A stretch of 64,000 nt of DNA from Branchiostoma belcheri. Lineage: Eukaryota; Chordata; Leptocardii; Amphioxiformes; Branchiostomatidae. The translations under genes and the position numbers were made by a program. Under the pieces are notes generated by a model that saw only the letters and a list, made by a program, of their open reading frames with translations, was not told the DNA's origin and made no database searches. Below, piece after piece: positions 40,701 to 45,002 of the stretch; the first letter of the stretch is position 1; each line of letters begins with the position of its first letter. Location of the stretch: positions 157,731 to 221,730 of the forward strand of contig NW_017802924.1 in the NCBI RefSeq assembly GCF_001625305.1. The letters run 5' to 3'.

Positions 40701-42051
40701 TAACGTTAACATAAGTTATGGTTGGTTTAACGAAAGGTAAGAAATATACATTCATATTTTCTATTTATAAGTGTCCATGTTCGTGAAGTGACATAACTTT
40801 AGTAACATTTACTTCTTTTCGACTACCTTGAAGCTGCATTATGTAACGTATTAGGGCGGTGTAATTAAAAGCAAATTTTCTAGTCGTTTTTTTTCAAACA
40901 AGTACATAAATCAATCCTACTCCATTGCAAAATAAGTCTTATCTAGGAAGTAGAAGAGCCAAAATGTGCTGCCTTGCGAGTGTGTTAAAAAGCTGGAAAC
41001 ATTGCTGTCAGCCATGTTTGTTTACATTCTGGTTATTTGTGGTGGCACCACAAACTGAGTTGTTTTTGATAAATTTCGACCAGAAATGTCAGAAATGTGA
41101 GATCGTTTCACAGATATGTTAAAAAGTGGCAGTAAATTACATAGCTGTAGGAGCTACCCAGGTACCAGGTATGTCCAAGATGAATAAATTCTTAAATAAA
41201 ACAGGGTATAGGTAACGTTACATGCGGTATTATCAAAAAGAAAGCAAACAAAAATCATCACTTGACAAACAATCCTGGCGAAGTGTGTTTTTATCGTACG
41301 GCATTTCTACGACCACTGCAAATTGAGGGCAGTCTTAGAACAGTTGTGAACGTGACGTATAAAATCCCGCTATTTCTAGATTCTAGTGATGAAAATTTTT
41401 ACTGTAGATATCCTTGTCAACAATTGTTTTGTTTTTTTTCCGAGCTGGAAATAAAACTTGTTGTTACCAAGCTCAGTTGGGGCATCATCACTAGAAAGCT
41501 TTAAACAACTCCTTCAAAATCATATCCAGTTCCTTGAGTAACTGCTTTTTGGCGTATCTTATTACCTGGATGTCTAACCTTCATCGACGTAACTCCTGCA
41601 ATTAAATGTGCAAAGATTAAGTGTGACAGGTCCAACGGTGTAATGAATTCGAAGTCTAGCTGCCGCCGCGCCGCGTGCCTGCGAAGCTGGTGTGTTACGC
41701 CGAAGGGCGGTTATACCAGCTATACCAAGGACCTCCTTGGCTATACATATACAGAAGCCGGTGTTTTACGCCGAAGGGCGGTTATACTGGCTGTACAGAT
41801 ACAGATACAGAGATCGTACGAAAATAATCAAAATGCCATACGGCGAATATGTCATCACCGTGCGTGTACACGTAACAGGTACCGGCATCAGCGCGAGCAC
41901 ACAGCGGGCACAAACCCACCCAGTCCCCGCCCGACTCACCTCCCACACGCGGTGGCGACTCTCTCGACGGGCACTTTCCTCCTAAAGCGGATTCCACCAA
42001 CGTTACAACGCCGATAATCCACAAGAAAGCAGTCCTGCCTCTACCAGGCAT
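2027..42051 (-). CDS. giant secreted multi-Frizzled-domain protein (at least 17 FZ-CRDs), 3' end outside window
   Basis: Assembled by hand from 46 exons on the minus strand, reading from high to low coordinates. Exon 1 encodes a signal peptide. It is followed by 17 A exons, 16 B exons and 12 linker exons. All joins keep frame: phase 1 before each A exon, phase 2 between A and B (phase 0 in modules 2 and 6), phase 1 after B and after each linker. The spliced frame is 6,809 nt with no stop. Each full module has the ten-cysteine FZ pattern: CEPI, RC, CHP, CSLxFPxC, then PCRSxCEE, CG, CxxLP, NC. No transmembrane segment or other domain was seen. FZ-CRDs are known in Frizzled, SFRP, ROR, MuSK, corin, MFRP, carboxypeptidase Z and collagen XVIII, where they bind Wnt or other ligands. 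I do not recognise a named orthologue with this many copies. The frame is still open at the left end, so the protein continues beyond the window. Confidence 0.93.
2733..4284 (-). CDS. FZ module 16 (beta pair, even): exons A16, B16 and L16
   Basis: A16 is 4,071-4,284 (214 nt), B16 is 3,403-3,515 (113 nt, the shortest B) and L16 is 2,733-2,846 (114 nt, the longest linker); residues about 2,051-2,197. Ten cysteines are present ([41 protein letters not shown]). L16 is a Met-Ser-rich repeat (units like [18 protein letters not shown]) with sequons NMS twice and NRT. Two decayed copies of the B16 donor edge lie downstream at about 69-bp spacing. Confidence 0.92.
3225..3402 (-). repeat. spare tandem copies of the B16 exon end and donor
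   Basis: Two degenerate copies, about 69 bp apart, of the last bases of B16 (codons for NC and the following Pro) with the intron start GTTAGTTAAC. On the plus strand the shared core is AACTAACCAGGAG and TTGAATGAGTTA. They lie directly downstream of the true donor. Confidence 0.75.
3612..3885. mobile_element. repeat family 4 (CRE-bearing), copy a
   Basis: Contains AGAGCTTTCAACCAGTCACT, GTGTGACGTCAACACTGGG and TATCTGGTAGACGATGT. Ends are similar to reversed ends, so it may be a foldback element. Includes the palindrome TGACGTCA. In the A16-B16 intron. Confidence 0.65.
4707..6575 (-). CDS. FZ module 15 (beta pair, odd): exons A15, B15 and L15
   Basis: A15 is 6,359-6,575 (217 nt), B15 is 5,513-5,676 (164 nt) and L15 is 4,707-4,742 (36 nt); residues about 1,912-2,050. 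Ten cysteines are present ([41 protein letters not shown]). B15 ends with three extra codons (GGSS) before the phase-1 G. L15 ([12 protein letters not shown]) has the sequon NHT. About three decayed copies of the A15 donor edge follow in the intron. A Harbinger-like element starts about 16 bp into the B15-L15 intron. Confidence 0.92.
5130..5496. mobile_element. MITE family 1 (Harbinger-like), copy a
   Basis: Terminal inverted repeats GGCCACACCAATTTAA and its complement at the other end, about 367 bp. The interior has poly-T/A and no ORF. It lies in the B15-L15 intron, starting about 16 bp from the B15 donor. Family copies show TTA flanks, as in PIF/Harbinger elements. Confidence 0.75.
5950..6358 (-). 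repeat. spare tandem copies of the A15 exon end and donor
   Basis: About three decayed copies (near 5,960, 6,090 and 6,230) of the A15 3' edge, recognisable on the plus strand by CACTCACATGAAACCCTG and the following exon-like bases. Between them is a repeated spacer with GGAACTGCAGGGGCATTTTTG. The copy at 6,359 is the functional donor. Unit is about 125-135 bp. Confidence 0.7.
6881..8355 (-). CDS. FZ module 14 (beta pair, even): exons A14, B14 and L14
   Basis: A14 is 8,139-8,355 (217 nt), B14 is 7,133-7,260 (128 nt) and L14 is 6,881-6,928 (48 nt); residues about 1,781-1,911. Ten cysteines are present ([41 protein letters not shown]). The A14 donor CAA|GTAAGG runs straight into the end of an inverted-repeat element, which supplies intron bases from +3 onward. 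B14 is nearly identical to B12. L14 ([16 protein letters not shown]) ends in the sequon NST. Confidence 0.92.
7775..8136. mobile_element. MITE family 3 (AAGGCATCC ends), copy a, abutting the A14 donor
   Basis: The interior AACTGGAAATATTCTGAATAA, CTGCTTCACATTAGCACATT and GTGGTACCCT matches copies at 52 and 59 kb. The right end reads TGCACTGGATGCC and meets the A14 splice donor with no gap, so the donor's downstream bases come from the element. Confidence 0.75.
8666..8868. mobile_element. MITE family 1 (Harbinger-like), copy b
   Basis: Inverted ends GGCCACACCAATTTAA and TTAAATTGGTATGGCC, flanked on both sides by TTA (8,663-8,665 and 8,869-8,871), a perfect 3-bp target duplication. Internally deleted (203 bp). 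It lies in the L13-A14 intron. Confidence 0.85.
9183..11213 (-). CDS. FZ module 13 (beta pair, odd): exons A13, B13 and L13
   Basis: A13 is 10,994-11,213 (220 nt), B13 is 10,323-10,477 (155 nt) and L13 is 9,183-9,245 (63 nt); residues about 1,635-1,780. Ten cysteines are present ([41 protein letters not shown]). A13 shares MQPNQ with A15. Downstream of the A13 donor (GAT|GTAAGT) lie two spare 139-bp copies of the second half of the exon with open frames and donors. L13 is Pro-rich and ends LYNNTG. The 1.1 kb B13-L13 intron shows nothing I recognise. Confidence 0.92.
10705..10993 (-). repeat. two spare 139-bp copies of the A13 second half with donor
   Basis: The donor-bearing segment CTTACATCGTCCCCTCAGG recurs at spacing 139 and 139 bp (about 10,711, 10,850 and the functional one at 10,989). 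Each spare copy keeps an open frame for [17 protein letters not shown] and the CQPEGTM end, and a donor GTAAGT, but starts in a GTTT microsatellite and has no acceptor. Copies are nearly identical, so the duplication is recent. Confidence 0.85.
11335..11530. repeat. repeat family 5, copy a
   Basis: CTTTGAACTGTAATTTCCAAC, TTTTCAACTGTACAACTAAG, CTTTGTGAAGAAATGAAC and the reversed motif GAAATTACAGTTCAA at the other end. Matches 25,060-25,345. In the L12-A13 intron. Confidence 0.6.
11801..12997 (-). CDS. FZ module 12 (beta pair, even): exons A12, B12 and L12
   Basis: A12 is 12,793-12,997 (205 nt), B12 is 12,243-12,370 (128 nt) and L12 is 11,801-11,860 (60 nt); residues about 1,504-1,634. Ten cysteines are present ([41 protein letters not shown]). 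A12 lacks the usual LPY motif (it has AAMYSQTRF). B12 is nearly the same as B14: 105 consecutive identical bases including the acceptor and 10 bp of intron. Its donor is CAT|GTAAGT, leaving T so that T+AC gives Tyr at the L12 junction. L12 carries the sequons NQT and NSS. Confidence 0.92.
12530..12725. mobile_element. repeat family 4 (CRE-bearing), copy b
   Basis: CTGACGTCATCTACCAGATA, TTTGACCCTGGGTCAGTC and GAGTGACTGGTTGAAAGCTC match family 4 in the opposite orientation to copy a. Contains TGACGTCA. In the A12-B12 intron. Confidence 0.65.
13035..13245. mobile_element. repeat family 4 (CRE-bearing), copy c
   Basis: CATTGTCTACCAGATACC, TCTTGACGTCACACTTC and GGTCGAAAGCTCTAGGTAAG match copy b. 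Contains TGACGTCA. In the L11-A12 intron. Confidence 0.7.
13310..13450. repeat. repeat family 5, copy b (partial)
   Basis: CAGGGGGCGCCACAAACTTT, TGATCCACTACTCAGC and TTCCTTGACAAAGACTG match the copies at 25.2 and 35.5 kb. In the L11-A12 intron. Confidence 0.6.
13754..15358 (-). CDS. FZ module 11 (beta pair, odd): exons A11, B11 and L11
   Basis: A11 is 15,148-15,358 (211 nt), B11 is 14,238-14,392 (155 nt) and L11 is 13,754-13,822 (69 nt); residues about 1,359-1,503. Ten cysteines are present ([41 protein letters not shown]). Between A11 and B11 stand about six further tandem copies of the acceptor side of B11. The true B11 is the last copy, which alone continues into the rest of the exon. Its donor TCTG|GTTTGT is itself the first unit of a GTTT microsatellite. 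L11 is Met-rich and ends LYNGTG. Confidence 0.9.
14393..15095 (-). repeat. array of about six spare copies of the B11 acceptor edge
   Basis: The plus-strand core CTGACCTGCAGGGCAATCTG recurs at roughly 14,497, 14,622, 14,730, 14,833, 14,905 (diverged) and 14,985 (more diverged). Each copy encodes a polypyrimidine-AG acceptor followed by [13 protein letters not shown] codons on the minus strand. Divergence grows with distance from B11. Only the copy ending at 14,392 continues into a full exon. Confidence 0.85.
15408..15724. mobile_element. inverted-repeat element in the L10-A11 intron
   Basis: Starts CAGGGCTCAAAATCGTGCAC and ends ATTTTGAGCCCTG, with GTGCACCCAAAT motifs near both ends in opposite orientation. 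About 317 bp. Confidence 0.65.
15902..17590 (-). CDS. FZ module 10 (beta pair, even): exons A10, B10 and L10
   Basis: A10 is 17,374-17,590 (217 nt), B10 is 16,644-16,771 (128 nt) and L10 is 15,902-15,949 (48 nt); residues about 1,228-1,358. Ten cysteines are present ([41 protein letters not shown]). B10 has the even-type MEWVILGC core. L10 ([17 protein letters not shown]) has the sequon NMT. Immediately after the A10 donor (CAC|GTGAGT) lie two spare copies of the exon's 3' edge with its splice site, and then a GT microsatellite. The B10-L10 intron carries a CRE-bearing repeat. Confidence 0.92.
16378..16620. mobile_element. repeat family 4 (CRE-bearing), copy d
   Basis: CACCTAGAGCTTTTGACCAG, GAAGTGTGACGTCAACACTG and AGGTATCTGGTAGACGATAT match copy a. 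Contains TGACGTCA. In the B10-L10 intron. Confidence 0.7.
16921..17070. repeat. (GT)n microsatellite
   Basis: GT-rich tract with interruptions in the A10-B10 intron, next to the A10 spare exon copies. Confidence 0.95.
17150..17373 (-). repeat. two spare 88-bp copies of the A10 exon end and donor
   Basis: ACGTGATACTGTCAGCCTC recurs at 17,195, 17,284 and 17,372. Each spare copy repeats the last codons of A10 (AFPKCEADS region) and the donor site, separated by GT-rich spacer with GTGTACATGG. Unit length 88-89 bp. Confidence 0.85.
18093..18172 (-). repeat. tRNA-like relic
   Basis: On the minus strand, TAGCTCAACGAGTAGAG (A-box-like) and GAGTTCGATCCCCGG (B box) occur in tRNA-like spacing. A shorter, similar copy lies at about 17,905-17,965. 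Both sit in a long A-rich, AAAATTAAAA-type low-complexity tract (17,870-18,090). No stable cloverleaf was found by eye. Confidence 0.5.
18825..20637 (-). CDS. FZ module 9 (beta pair, odd): exons A9, B9 and L9
   Basis: A9 is 20,415-20,637 (223 nt), B9 is 19,767-19,921 (155 nt) and L9 is 18,825-18,881 (57 nt); residues about 1,083-1,227. Ten cysteines are present ([41 protein letters not shown]). A9 shares the segment [11 protein letters not shown] with A11. L9 encodes a Pro/Ala-rich linker ending LYNNTG, and its donor is CAG|GCAAGT, the second GC donor in consecutive linkers. The B9-L9 intron contains a LINE 3' fragment (19,086-19,374). Confidence 0.92.
19086..19374 (+). mobile_element. non-LTR retrotransposon 3' ORF remnant
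   Basis: An open stretch reads [20 protein letters not shown] and continues to [17 protein letters not shown] and ISQFKAELH before a stop. This is the typical C-terminal end of non-LTR retrotransposon (CR1/L2/Jockey-type) reverse transcriptase ORFs (SFFPRTI..WN). The rest of the element is absent. It is followed by a GATGAT microsatellite. In the B9-L9 intron. Confidence 0.85.
21080..21550. repeat. degenerate AAGAAAAT-rich tract
   Basis: Repeated AGCAAGAAAAT, ACAAGAAAAT and CTTGATTTTCTTG motifs on both strands, forming many short inverted pairs. In the L8-A9 intron. Confidence 0.7.
21608..23141 (-). CDS. FZ module 8 (beta pair, even): exons A8, B8 and L8
   Basis: A8 is 22,919-23,141 (223 nt), B8 is 22,229-22,356 (128 nt) and L8 is 21,608-21,718 (111 nt); residues about 929-1,082. 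Ten cysteines are present ([43 protein letters not shown]). An alternative acceptor 9 nt upstream (23,150) keeps frame and would add three residues. L8 is unusually long, with four sequons (NWT, NET, NQT, NHT). Its donor is GAAG|GCAAGT, a non-canonical GC donor with otherwise perfect consensus. The A8-B8 intron is full of CA repeats. Confidence 0.9.
22381..22765. repeat. (CA)n-rich tract
   Basis: Nearly 400 bp of ACACAC-type repeats with TACA interruptions in the A8-B8 intron. Confidence 0.9.
23624..25959 (-). CDS. FZ module 7 (beta pair, odd): exons A7, B7 and L7
   Basis: A7 is 25,752-25,959 (208 nt), B7 is 23,897-24,075 (179 nt) and L7 is 23,624-23,665 (42 nt); residues about 786-928. Ten cysteines are present ([41 protein letters not shown]). 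B7 is the longest odd-type B exon because of a Met/Asp-rich insertion, [18 protein letters not shown], before cysteine 9. L7 encodes [14 protein letters not shown] with two sequons. The 1.7 kb A7-B7 intron carries a SINE-like copy, a CRE-bearing repeat and a foldback element made of GGGCAACC repeats (about 25,388-25,722). Confidence 0.92.
24310..24560 (-). mobile_element. tRNA-derived SINE-like copy
   Basis: On the minus strand, GGTGGCGTCGTGGTAGATC resembles an A box and GGGTTTGATCCCG a B box. They are followed by a body AAAGGCACTTAACACGAC and CACCCAGGTGTGAATGGG. The body matches the copy at 59.8 kb. In the A7-B7 intron. Confidence 0.7.
24690..24880. mobile_element. repeat family 4 (CRE-bearing), partial copy e
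   Basis: TGTGACGTCAACAATGGGTC on the left and CATTTACCGGATACCTTTG on the right are recognisable family pieces in opposite orientation. In the A7-B7 intron. Confidence 0.5.
25060..25345. repeat. repeat family 5, copy c
   Basis: TTTGAACTGTAATATCCAAC, TAGTCTTTGTCAAGGAATGA and AGCAGTGGATCACAGGTTG, closing with a reversed TTGTGTTGGATATTGCAG. This looks like a foldback element of about 285 bp. It contains TGACGTCACG. Confidence 0.65.
25388..25722. mobile_element. foldback element with GGTTGCCC/GGGCAACC ends
   Basis: Begins CCAGGTTGCCCTGTTGCCCC and ends TTGCCCACTGGGCAACCT, with further GGGCAACCTA repeats inside. About 335 bp, no ORF of interest, adjacent to exon A7. Confidence 0.6.
26948..27321. 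mobile_element. MITE family 1 (Harbinger-like), copy c
   Basis: 374 bp with inverted ends GGCCACACCAGTTTAA and TTAAATTGGTGTGGCC and TTA on both flanks (26,945-26,947 and 27,322-27,324). The right-hand TTA is part of the first donor-like unit of the B6 minisatellite. Confidence 0.85.
27322..27611 (-). repeat. 41-bp minisatellite made of the B6 exon end and donor (about 7 copies)
   Basis: Units TTACCTGTACTGTTATCTG plus TGTTGTTATGTACAGTAGAC, 38-43 bp each. On the minus strand every unit reads codons for NNTxNST followed by CAG|GTAAGG, so eight donor sites lie in a row counting the real one at 27,612. A Harbinger-like element abuts the far end. Confidence 0.9.
27612..28500 (-). CDS. FZ module 6 (alpha pair, even): exons A6 and B6, missing cysteines 1 and 5
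   Basis: A6 is 28,283-28,500 (218 nt, same as A2) and B6 is 27,612-27,759 (148 nt); residues about 664-785. The internal intron is phase 0, as in module 2. A6 and A2 share LPYNTT and the pattern GHxSQA, which marks them as paralogues. Cysteine 1 is Ser (PSEPIE) and cysteine 5 is Ala (LLPNAMG). These two form one disulfide in known FZ structures. Cysteines 2-4 and 6-10 are intact. B6 ends in a built-in linker ([11 protein letters not shown]) with two sequons. The donor CAG|GTAAGG is followed by seven tandem 41-bp copies of this exon edge. Confidence 0.9.
27875..28185. repeat. about 100-bp tandem repeat, 3 copies, in the A6-B6 intron
   Basis: Units begin GACCAGCCCCTACAGCTCT and contain CTGCCACTTGCTACATAA, TGTAATCCAAC and ACAGCACCA. 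Part of this unit also occurs at 29.0, 37.0 and 49.8 kb. Confidence 0.75.
28762..29789 (-). CDS. FZ module 5 (alpha pair, odd): exons A5 and B5, missing cysteines 3 and 8
   Basis: A5 is 29,576-29,789 (214 nt) and B5 is 28,762-28,886 (125 nt); residues about 551-663. Cysteine 3 (normally CHP) is Asp in PGDHPYLEF. Cysteine 8 (normally CG) is Tyr in LESYLGPV. The other eight are present. In solved FZ CRDs, Cys3 and Cys8 form one disulfide, so the loss is of a matched pair. B5 resembles B1 (VLGEM core, 125 nt, no linker exon). The A5 donor is CAG|GTGTTT, the weakest in the gene apart from the two GC donors. The intron upstream of A5 holds (GGAT)n and (GAAG)n microsatellites. Confidence 0.9.
29030..29370. 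repeat. dispersed repeat family 6, copy a
   Basis: Shares AATTGCAACATGATGTAACC, GGTTCAGGTCAATGACC and GGTCAATGTTGCATC with a longer copy at 49,350-49,930 (opposite order) and a fragment at 20,745-20,960. In the A5-B5 intron. Confidence 0.6.
29828..29975. repeat. (GGAT)n microsatellite
   Basis: About 145 bp of GGAT/GGTG repeats in the L4-A5 intron. (GAAG)n follows at 30,085-30,180. Confidence 0.95.
30257..31616 (-). CDS. FZ module 4 (beta pair, even): exons A4, B4 and L4
   Basis: A4 is 31,400-31,616 (217 nt), B4 is 30,566-30,693 (128 nt) and L4 is 30,257-30,301 (45 nt); residues about 421-550. Ten cysteines are present ([41 protein letters not shown]). B4 has the short even-type middle MDWVAFGC. 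L4 encodes APHNNTADV followed by PRNNNTG, with two sequons. The A4 donor is CAA|GTCAGT. The A4-B4 intron contains a Harbinger-like element (30,981-31,353). The B4 donor is followed about 10 bp later by the end of another inverted-repeat element. Confidence 0.92.
30500..30557. mobile_element. MITE family 3 end fragment beside the B4 donor
   Basis: TTTTGCTGCCCTGAAAATTG and CAGTGGGTGTCTTTAAATT match the terminal region of family 3. It ends about 8 bp from the B4 exon. Confidence 0.6.
30981..31353. mobile_element. MITE family 1 (Harbinger-like), copy d, decayed
   Basis: The left end GGCCATACCAATTTAA is clear. The right end is degenerate. The internal TTTTCATTGTTTGAC-type stretch and the CTAGTCCTGTTTTTAT segment match the other copies. 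It lies in the A4-B4 intron. Confidence 0.65.
31637..32065. repeat. 115-bp tandem repeat, about 4 copies
   Basis: The core ATAAAATCATATTTTGCTGT recurs four times with TTCAATCCTT and CTCTTCTGATATTAAA in each unit. Located in the L3-A4 intron. Confidence 0.8.
32334..34523 (-). CDS. FZ module 3 (beta pair, odd): exons A3, B3 and L3
   Basis: A3 is 34,301-34,523 (223 nt), B3 is 32,942-33,096 (155 nt) and L3 is 32,334-32,372 (39 nt); residues about 282-420. All ten cysteines are present ([42 protein letters not shown]). A3 is read in a frame with no ATG at its start and is supported by the acceptor TTCCAG|GC and the donor CAG|GTAGGT. The linker [12 protein letters not shown] contains the sequon NTT. 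A decayed copy of the middle of B3 lies just downstream (32,850-32,925). The A3-B3 intron contains an inverted-repeat element (about 33,655-34,200) and the end of another (33,465-33,590). Confidence 0.9.
32850..32925 (-). pseudogene. decayed copy of the middle of FZ exon B3
   Basis: The minus strand reads [19 protein letters not shown], matching [18 protein letters not shown] in exon B3 just upstream in transcription. It has neither the cysteine-rich start nor a good splice site and is separated from B3 by a GTTT repeat. It is an exon-internal tandem duplicate. Confidence 0.7.
33465..33590. mobile_element. MITE family 2, partial end
   Basis: Contains TTCGCACGCTTGCATCAG, GGTTCCCTGAGGATGATATC and AATCAAATCAACATGGCC, matching one end of copies at 45.5 and 58.8 kb. 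Located in the A3-B3 intron. Confidence 0.6.
33655..34200. mobile_element. inverted-repeat element in the A3-B3 intron
   Basis: AGCCTGGGTTCCAGACCCAT and CACTGGACACAAAATATCTC on the left recur reversed on the right (GAGATATTTTGTGTCCAGTG-type and ATGGGTTTGGAACCCAGGCT). About 545 bp with a unique middle. Confidence 0.65.
34825..34925. mobile_element. short foldback element, partial copy c
   Basis: TAGCCTCTACCAGGCTTCGA, AGAGTAGAAATTGGCCAAAT and AGATAACATGCCCGGGGAG match the left arm of copies at 48.6 and 61.9 kb. In the B2-A3 intron. Confidence 0.7.
34967..36733 (-). CDS. FZ module 2 (alpha pair, even): exons A2 and B2, canonical-type FZ
   Basis: A2 is 36,516-36,733 (218 nt) and B2 is 34,967-35,144 (178 nt); residues about 150-281. 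The internal intron is in phase 0, unlike the phase 2 seen in most modules. Only module 6 shares this. All ten cysteines are present. B2 has the classical Frizzled/SFRP-like second half: [16 protein letters not shown] followed by a VWP and DCDSFP segment. Its last codons ([13 protein letters not shown]) form a built-in glycosylated linker, so there is no separate linker exon. The 1.37 kb A2-B2 intron holds a dispersed repeat near 35,430-35,600 and poly-T runs. The next intron carries part of a foldback repeat (34,825-34,925). Confidence 0.92.
35430..35600. repeat. repeat family 5, copy d
   Basis: GACGGGGGGCGCCACAGACTT, TGATCCACTGCTCACGGA, AACGTGACGTCACAGAAG and TTCCTTGACAAAGACTAGAG, reverse-oriented relative to copy c. 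In the A2-B2 intron. Confidence 0.65.
37257..38008 (-). CDS. FZ module 1 (alpha pair, odd): exons A1 and B1
   Basis: A1 is 37,798-38,008 (211 nt) and B1 is 37,257-37,381 (125 nt); precursor residues about 38-149. All ten cysteines are present: CVPIRDDRC, then CPHLDTFLC and PQC in A1; PCRSFC, TCAG, FCDALP and RNC in B1. The donor of A1 is CAG|GTAGGT and that of B1 is CTG|GTTAGT. There is no linker exon: B1 splices straight to A2. B1 has a short middle ([13 protein letters not shown]) like B5, which links modules 1 and 5 as paralogues. The intron between A1 and B1 contains a long CA microsatellite (about 37,629-37,740). Confidence 0.92.
37629..37742. repeat. (CA)n microsatellite
   Basis: More than 100 bp of CA repeats with small interruptions in the A1-B1 intron. 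Confidence 0.95.
38090..38134 (-). pseudogene. truncated copy of FZ exon A1
   Basis: Preceded by an acceptor-like GTTACAG and starting [15 protein letters not shown], matching [15 protein letters not shown] of exon A1 just downstream. Cysteine 2 is replaced by Tyr. Similarity stops after about 15 codons in a GTTT-rich stretch. It is an acceptor-side partial exon duplication, probably not spliced in because it lacks a donor. Confidence 0.75.
40395..40441. repeat. perfect 21-bp AT-rich hairpin
   Basis: AATATAGTTTAGATATGT on the left arm (40,395-40,415 in full) is exactly complementary to 40,421-40,441, with a 5-base loop GTAAA. In the first intron of the FZ gene. Confidence 0.85.
41480..41820 (+). 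mobile_element. LINE 3' tail fragments near exon 1
   Basis: TCACTAGAAAGCTTTAAACA, AAGATTAAGTGTGACAGGTC, then twice TTACGCCGAAGGGCGGTTAT followed by TACAGATACAGATACAGA. The GCCGAAGGGCGGTTATA motif also occurs reversed near 37,100. It ends about 120 bp from exon 1 of the FZ gene, within its first intron. Confidence 0.55.
41940..42051 (-). CDS. exon 1: signal peptide of the multi-FZ protein
   Basis: 112 nt, 37 codons plus one base (phase 1). The protein starts [20 protein letters not shown]: a basic n-region, a hydrophobic core of about 12 residues and a small-residue region (SALGG) suited to signal peptidase cleavage. It then has a short Cys- and Pro-containing stretch up to the splice. The ATG has A at -3. 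The donor reads GAG|GTGAGT, a strong consensus. The phase-1 G joins the AA of the first A exon (38,008) to give Glu before the first FZ cysteine. The 3.9 kb intron that follows holds a truncated copy of exon A1, a 21-bp perfect hairpin and a LINE 3' tail. The 5' UTR and promoter are not defined by the sequence. Confidence 0.82.
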
Positions 42052-42849
42052 GTTGACTGCACGTAGGGAAATCCCAGACACTTGATAGAAAATCTCAGAC
42101 ACTTGATGACAGACCTGCGTTTTGCTTCACACGGCAGAAGGTTCGCTAAAACGTGCTGTAGGGGCCGAGACGTAGTGATTATCATTGTAATCAGACACGT
42201 CACTTGGTAACGTCACAAACAGGTGTCTTCAACCGCACTGATGAGATTTTAGTCGATTAAAGCATGCCCGTAGCCAGGATTTTGAAGGGGGGGGGGCTTG
42301 AGGAACCAGGGAGCGCCGTAGTCGCGAGGTTCCTAGGGGGGCCCGGGGGCATGTTCCCCCGGAAGAGTAAAACAAAAAGGACCTTCTAAACTGGCGTTTC
42401 CTGCGTTTTTGAGAGGATTTCAAAGAAAAAAATCAGAGATAGCTTTTTATTCAATGACAAAGTAGGAAGTTTTTATACGATTCCAGCCCCGCTGGTCATA
42501 CGAATCAGCCCATCTTTTAAAGAAAAATCTTAGACCTTTAGATAAAAGTGGACCAAAAAGTGGACCTTTGAGTCTTGTGGGTAGCCCCCTGGCTACTCGA
42601 TACTATCATGCATGCAAAGTAATTGATTATCGACAGGAGTTCTCATACCAATCTAGATCATGGCTTCTCAAACTACTGCAGTTTGATTTAGGACTCAAGA
42701 CTTAATAAAAAGTAGATGTCGTTTAAATGTTGTTGGATAGAGAAGATACTACTTAAGTATATAGTATCTATATGACATAAAAACCGGAAGTTCCGCTGCA
42801 GTACCGTAACAAGCCGGCAGGGGGCAAAATTATCTATCGTTTTAACAAT

Positions 42850-43270
<421 letters not shown>

Positions 43271-43984
43271 TAGTAGTATGTAGTATTATATGTCTAGCTA
43301 CCCATCTATCTAACAGTATCAAGTCCTTCAAATGAATAGTTAGAATCTATAGTAAATACATCTAGAAAGGTTGTATAATGCACTAGTGTAATGCTTTGTT
43401 TGCACTTAGCCTTCGAGTGTGGATTTGCATCAATGTTGTTTACAAAAGGTTGATGACCTGAAGAAGACCACCTGTCTGTATCTAGTCCCCAGGCCACGCT
43501 GCTGTGTTGAAAGTATAATGAAAAGTACCGACTCGTCTTTGTGACCAGACCGGTGTTTTGAGCCGTGTGTGAATTATAGATGAGACATGATCGGGGCGTG
43601 GGGAGTGGAGTCCGTCAACTCACATTTGTGCAGTCAAGAGGACCGGATATGGGGAGTAATGTTATTCCATTCATATTCCGCGCGCATTGATTTTGGCCTG
43701 TTCCTAGAAAAAAAACAAGAAATTCTGCTTCCTGTAACTATGACCAAAGAGTCACGACAGTGCCGCAAATCGTCAGATTGACGTGAAACCCGTAACGCGA
43801 AAACAGGACAGGACGATAACTGCTCCTCCACCTGATTTATTGCTGTTTTGATGATGAATAAAAGACTTTTTGCTTGATACACTGTGTGTGTCACCTCATT
43901 CAATTTCTGTCCTAACATTTGTCGTTTCTTAGTATATTTCTAATCTAGGCATCTTATTTTTTAGGGCCCTTCTTGTTTTTTTTT

Positions 43985-44052
43985 CGCCCTCTCGCATTAG
44001 ATTTAGGGTCTCCAAAGGACGTCATCCATAAAATTTACTTGGTGTGGCCTTA
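43985..44052. mobile_element. MITE family 1/2 fragment
   Basis: CGCCCTCTCGCATTAGATTT, GGACGTCATCCATAAAATTT and ACTTGGTGTGGCC match the right end of the related elements. The left end was not found. Confidence 0.5.
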
Positions 44053-45002
44053 GCTGTGGGCTTGGTAGAGCAGCTGCGGTGTGGGTCTGTATTTAGCATA
44101 GGTCAACGTCATAACTCTAGAAGTTGTGGATGGATCTTATTGATATGTTGTTCTGTGAGTAGCTGTTGTTCAGTCAAGAAGACAGGAAATGTGTTATTCC
44201 ACACATAATTGCCTTCGTCAGAAAAAGGTATGTTTTCGATTTGGGCACGGTAGAGCAGCTGCGGTGTGGGTCTGTATCTGGGTTAACGTCATAACTCGAG
44301 AAGTTGTGGATGGATCTTGTTGATATTTGATATGTAAGTACATAGTGTAGTAAGGAAAAGTAGGATAAGTTTTAAAAAATGGCCCAACTGGCGTTTTCAA
44401 TGGTACTGCAGCGGGCTTTTTATGCATCTGTTGATTTTATATGTTCAGCATAACTCGAGAAGCTGTGAATGGATCTTAATTATATTTGGTCAAAAGGTCA
44501 AGTTCAAAAATGGTTTACCTGTAGTGTTCGTACGTTGCTGCATTGAGTTGTTTGTGTTTTTGTTTCTATGCAATATAACTCGAGAAACTGTGGATGGTTG
44601 TTCAAGATCTTTAGTGGATAGGTAGGGGCAACAACGACGAAGGTCAAGTTCGATAATGGGACTCCTAGCGGACACATACGGTACTGCAGTGGAGTTTAAA
44701 AGTTTGAGGTCAGATTTTCTGGAAGTGACAGGTTCATGATTTTTGAGCGGAGGAAGGTTCTTTGTGCTTCGAGTAAGTATGCTTTTCATACGTTTTAAAG
44801 GTTTTTATACGCTTATACTATGCTTTTTATACTTTTTAAACGTATTAACACCTCAGAAATTTATGATACGCTTGGATTGACCATTCAGCGATATGGCATC
44901 GACTGTTTCAGATGACAAAAGCCTTTACGAGACGAAAATGCGCGGCGGCGTTTAGCATCTAACCTCTGCGGGTTGGGTTTCGAACTTTGTGGTCCTGGAG
45001 CT

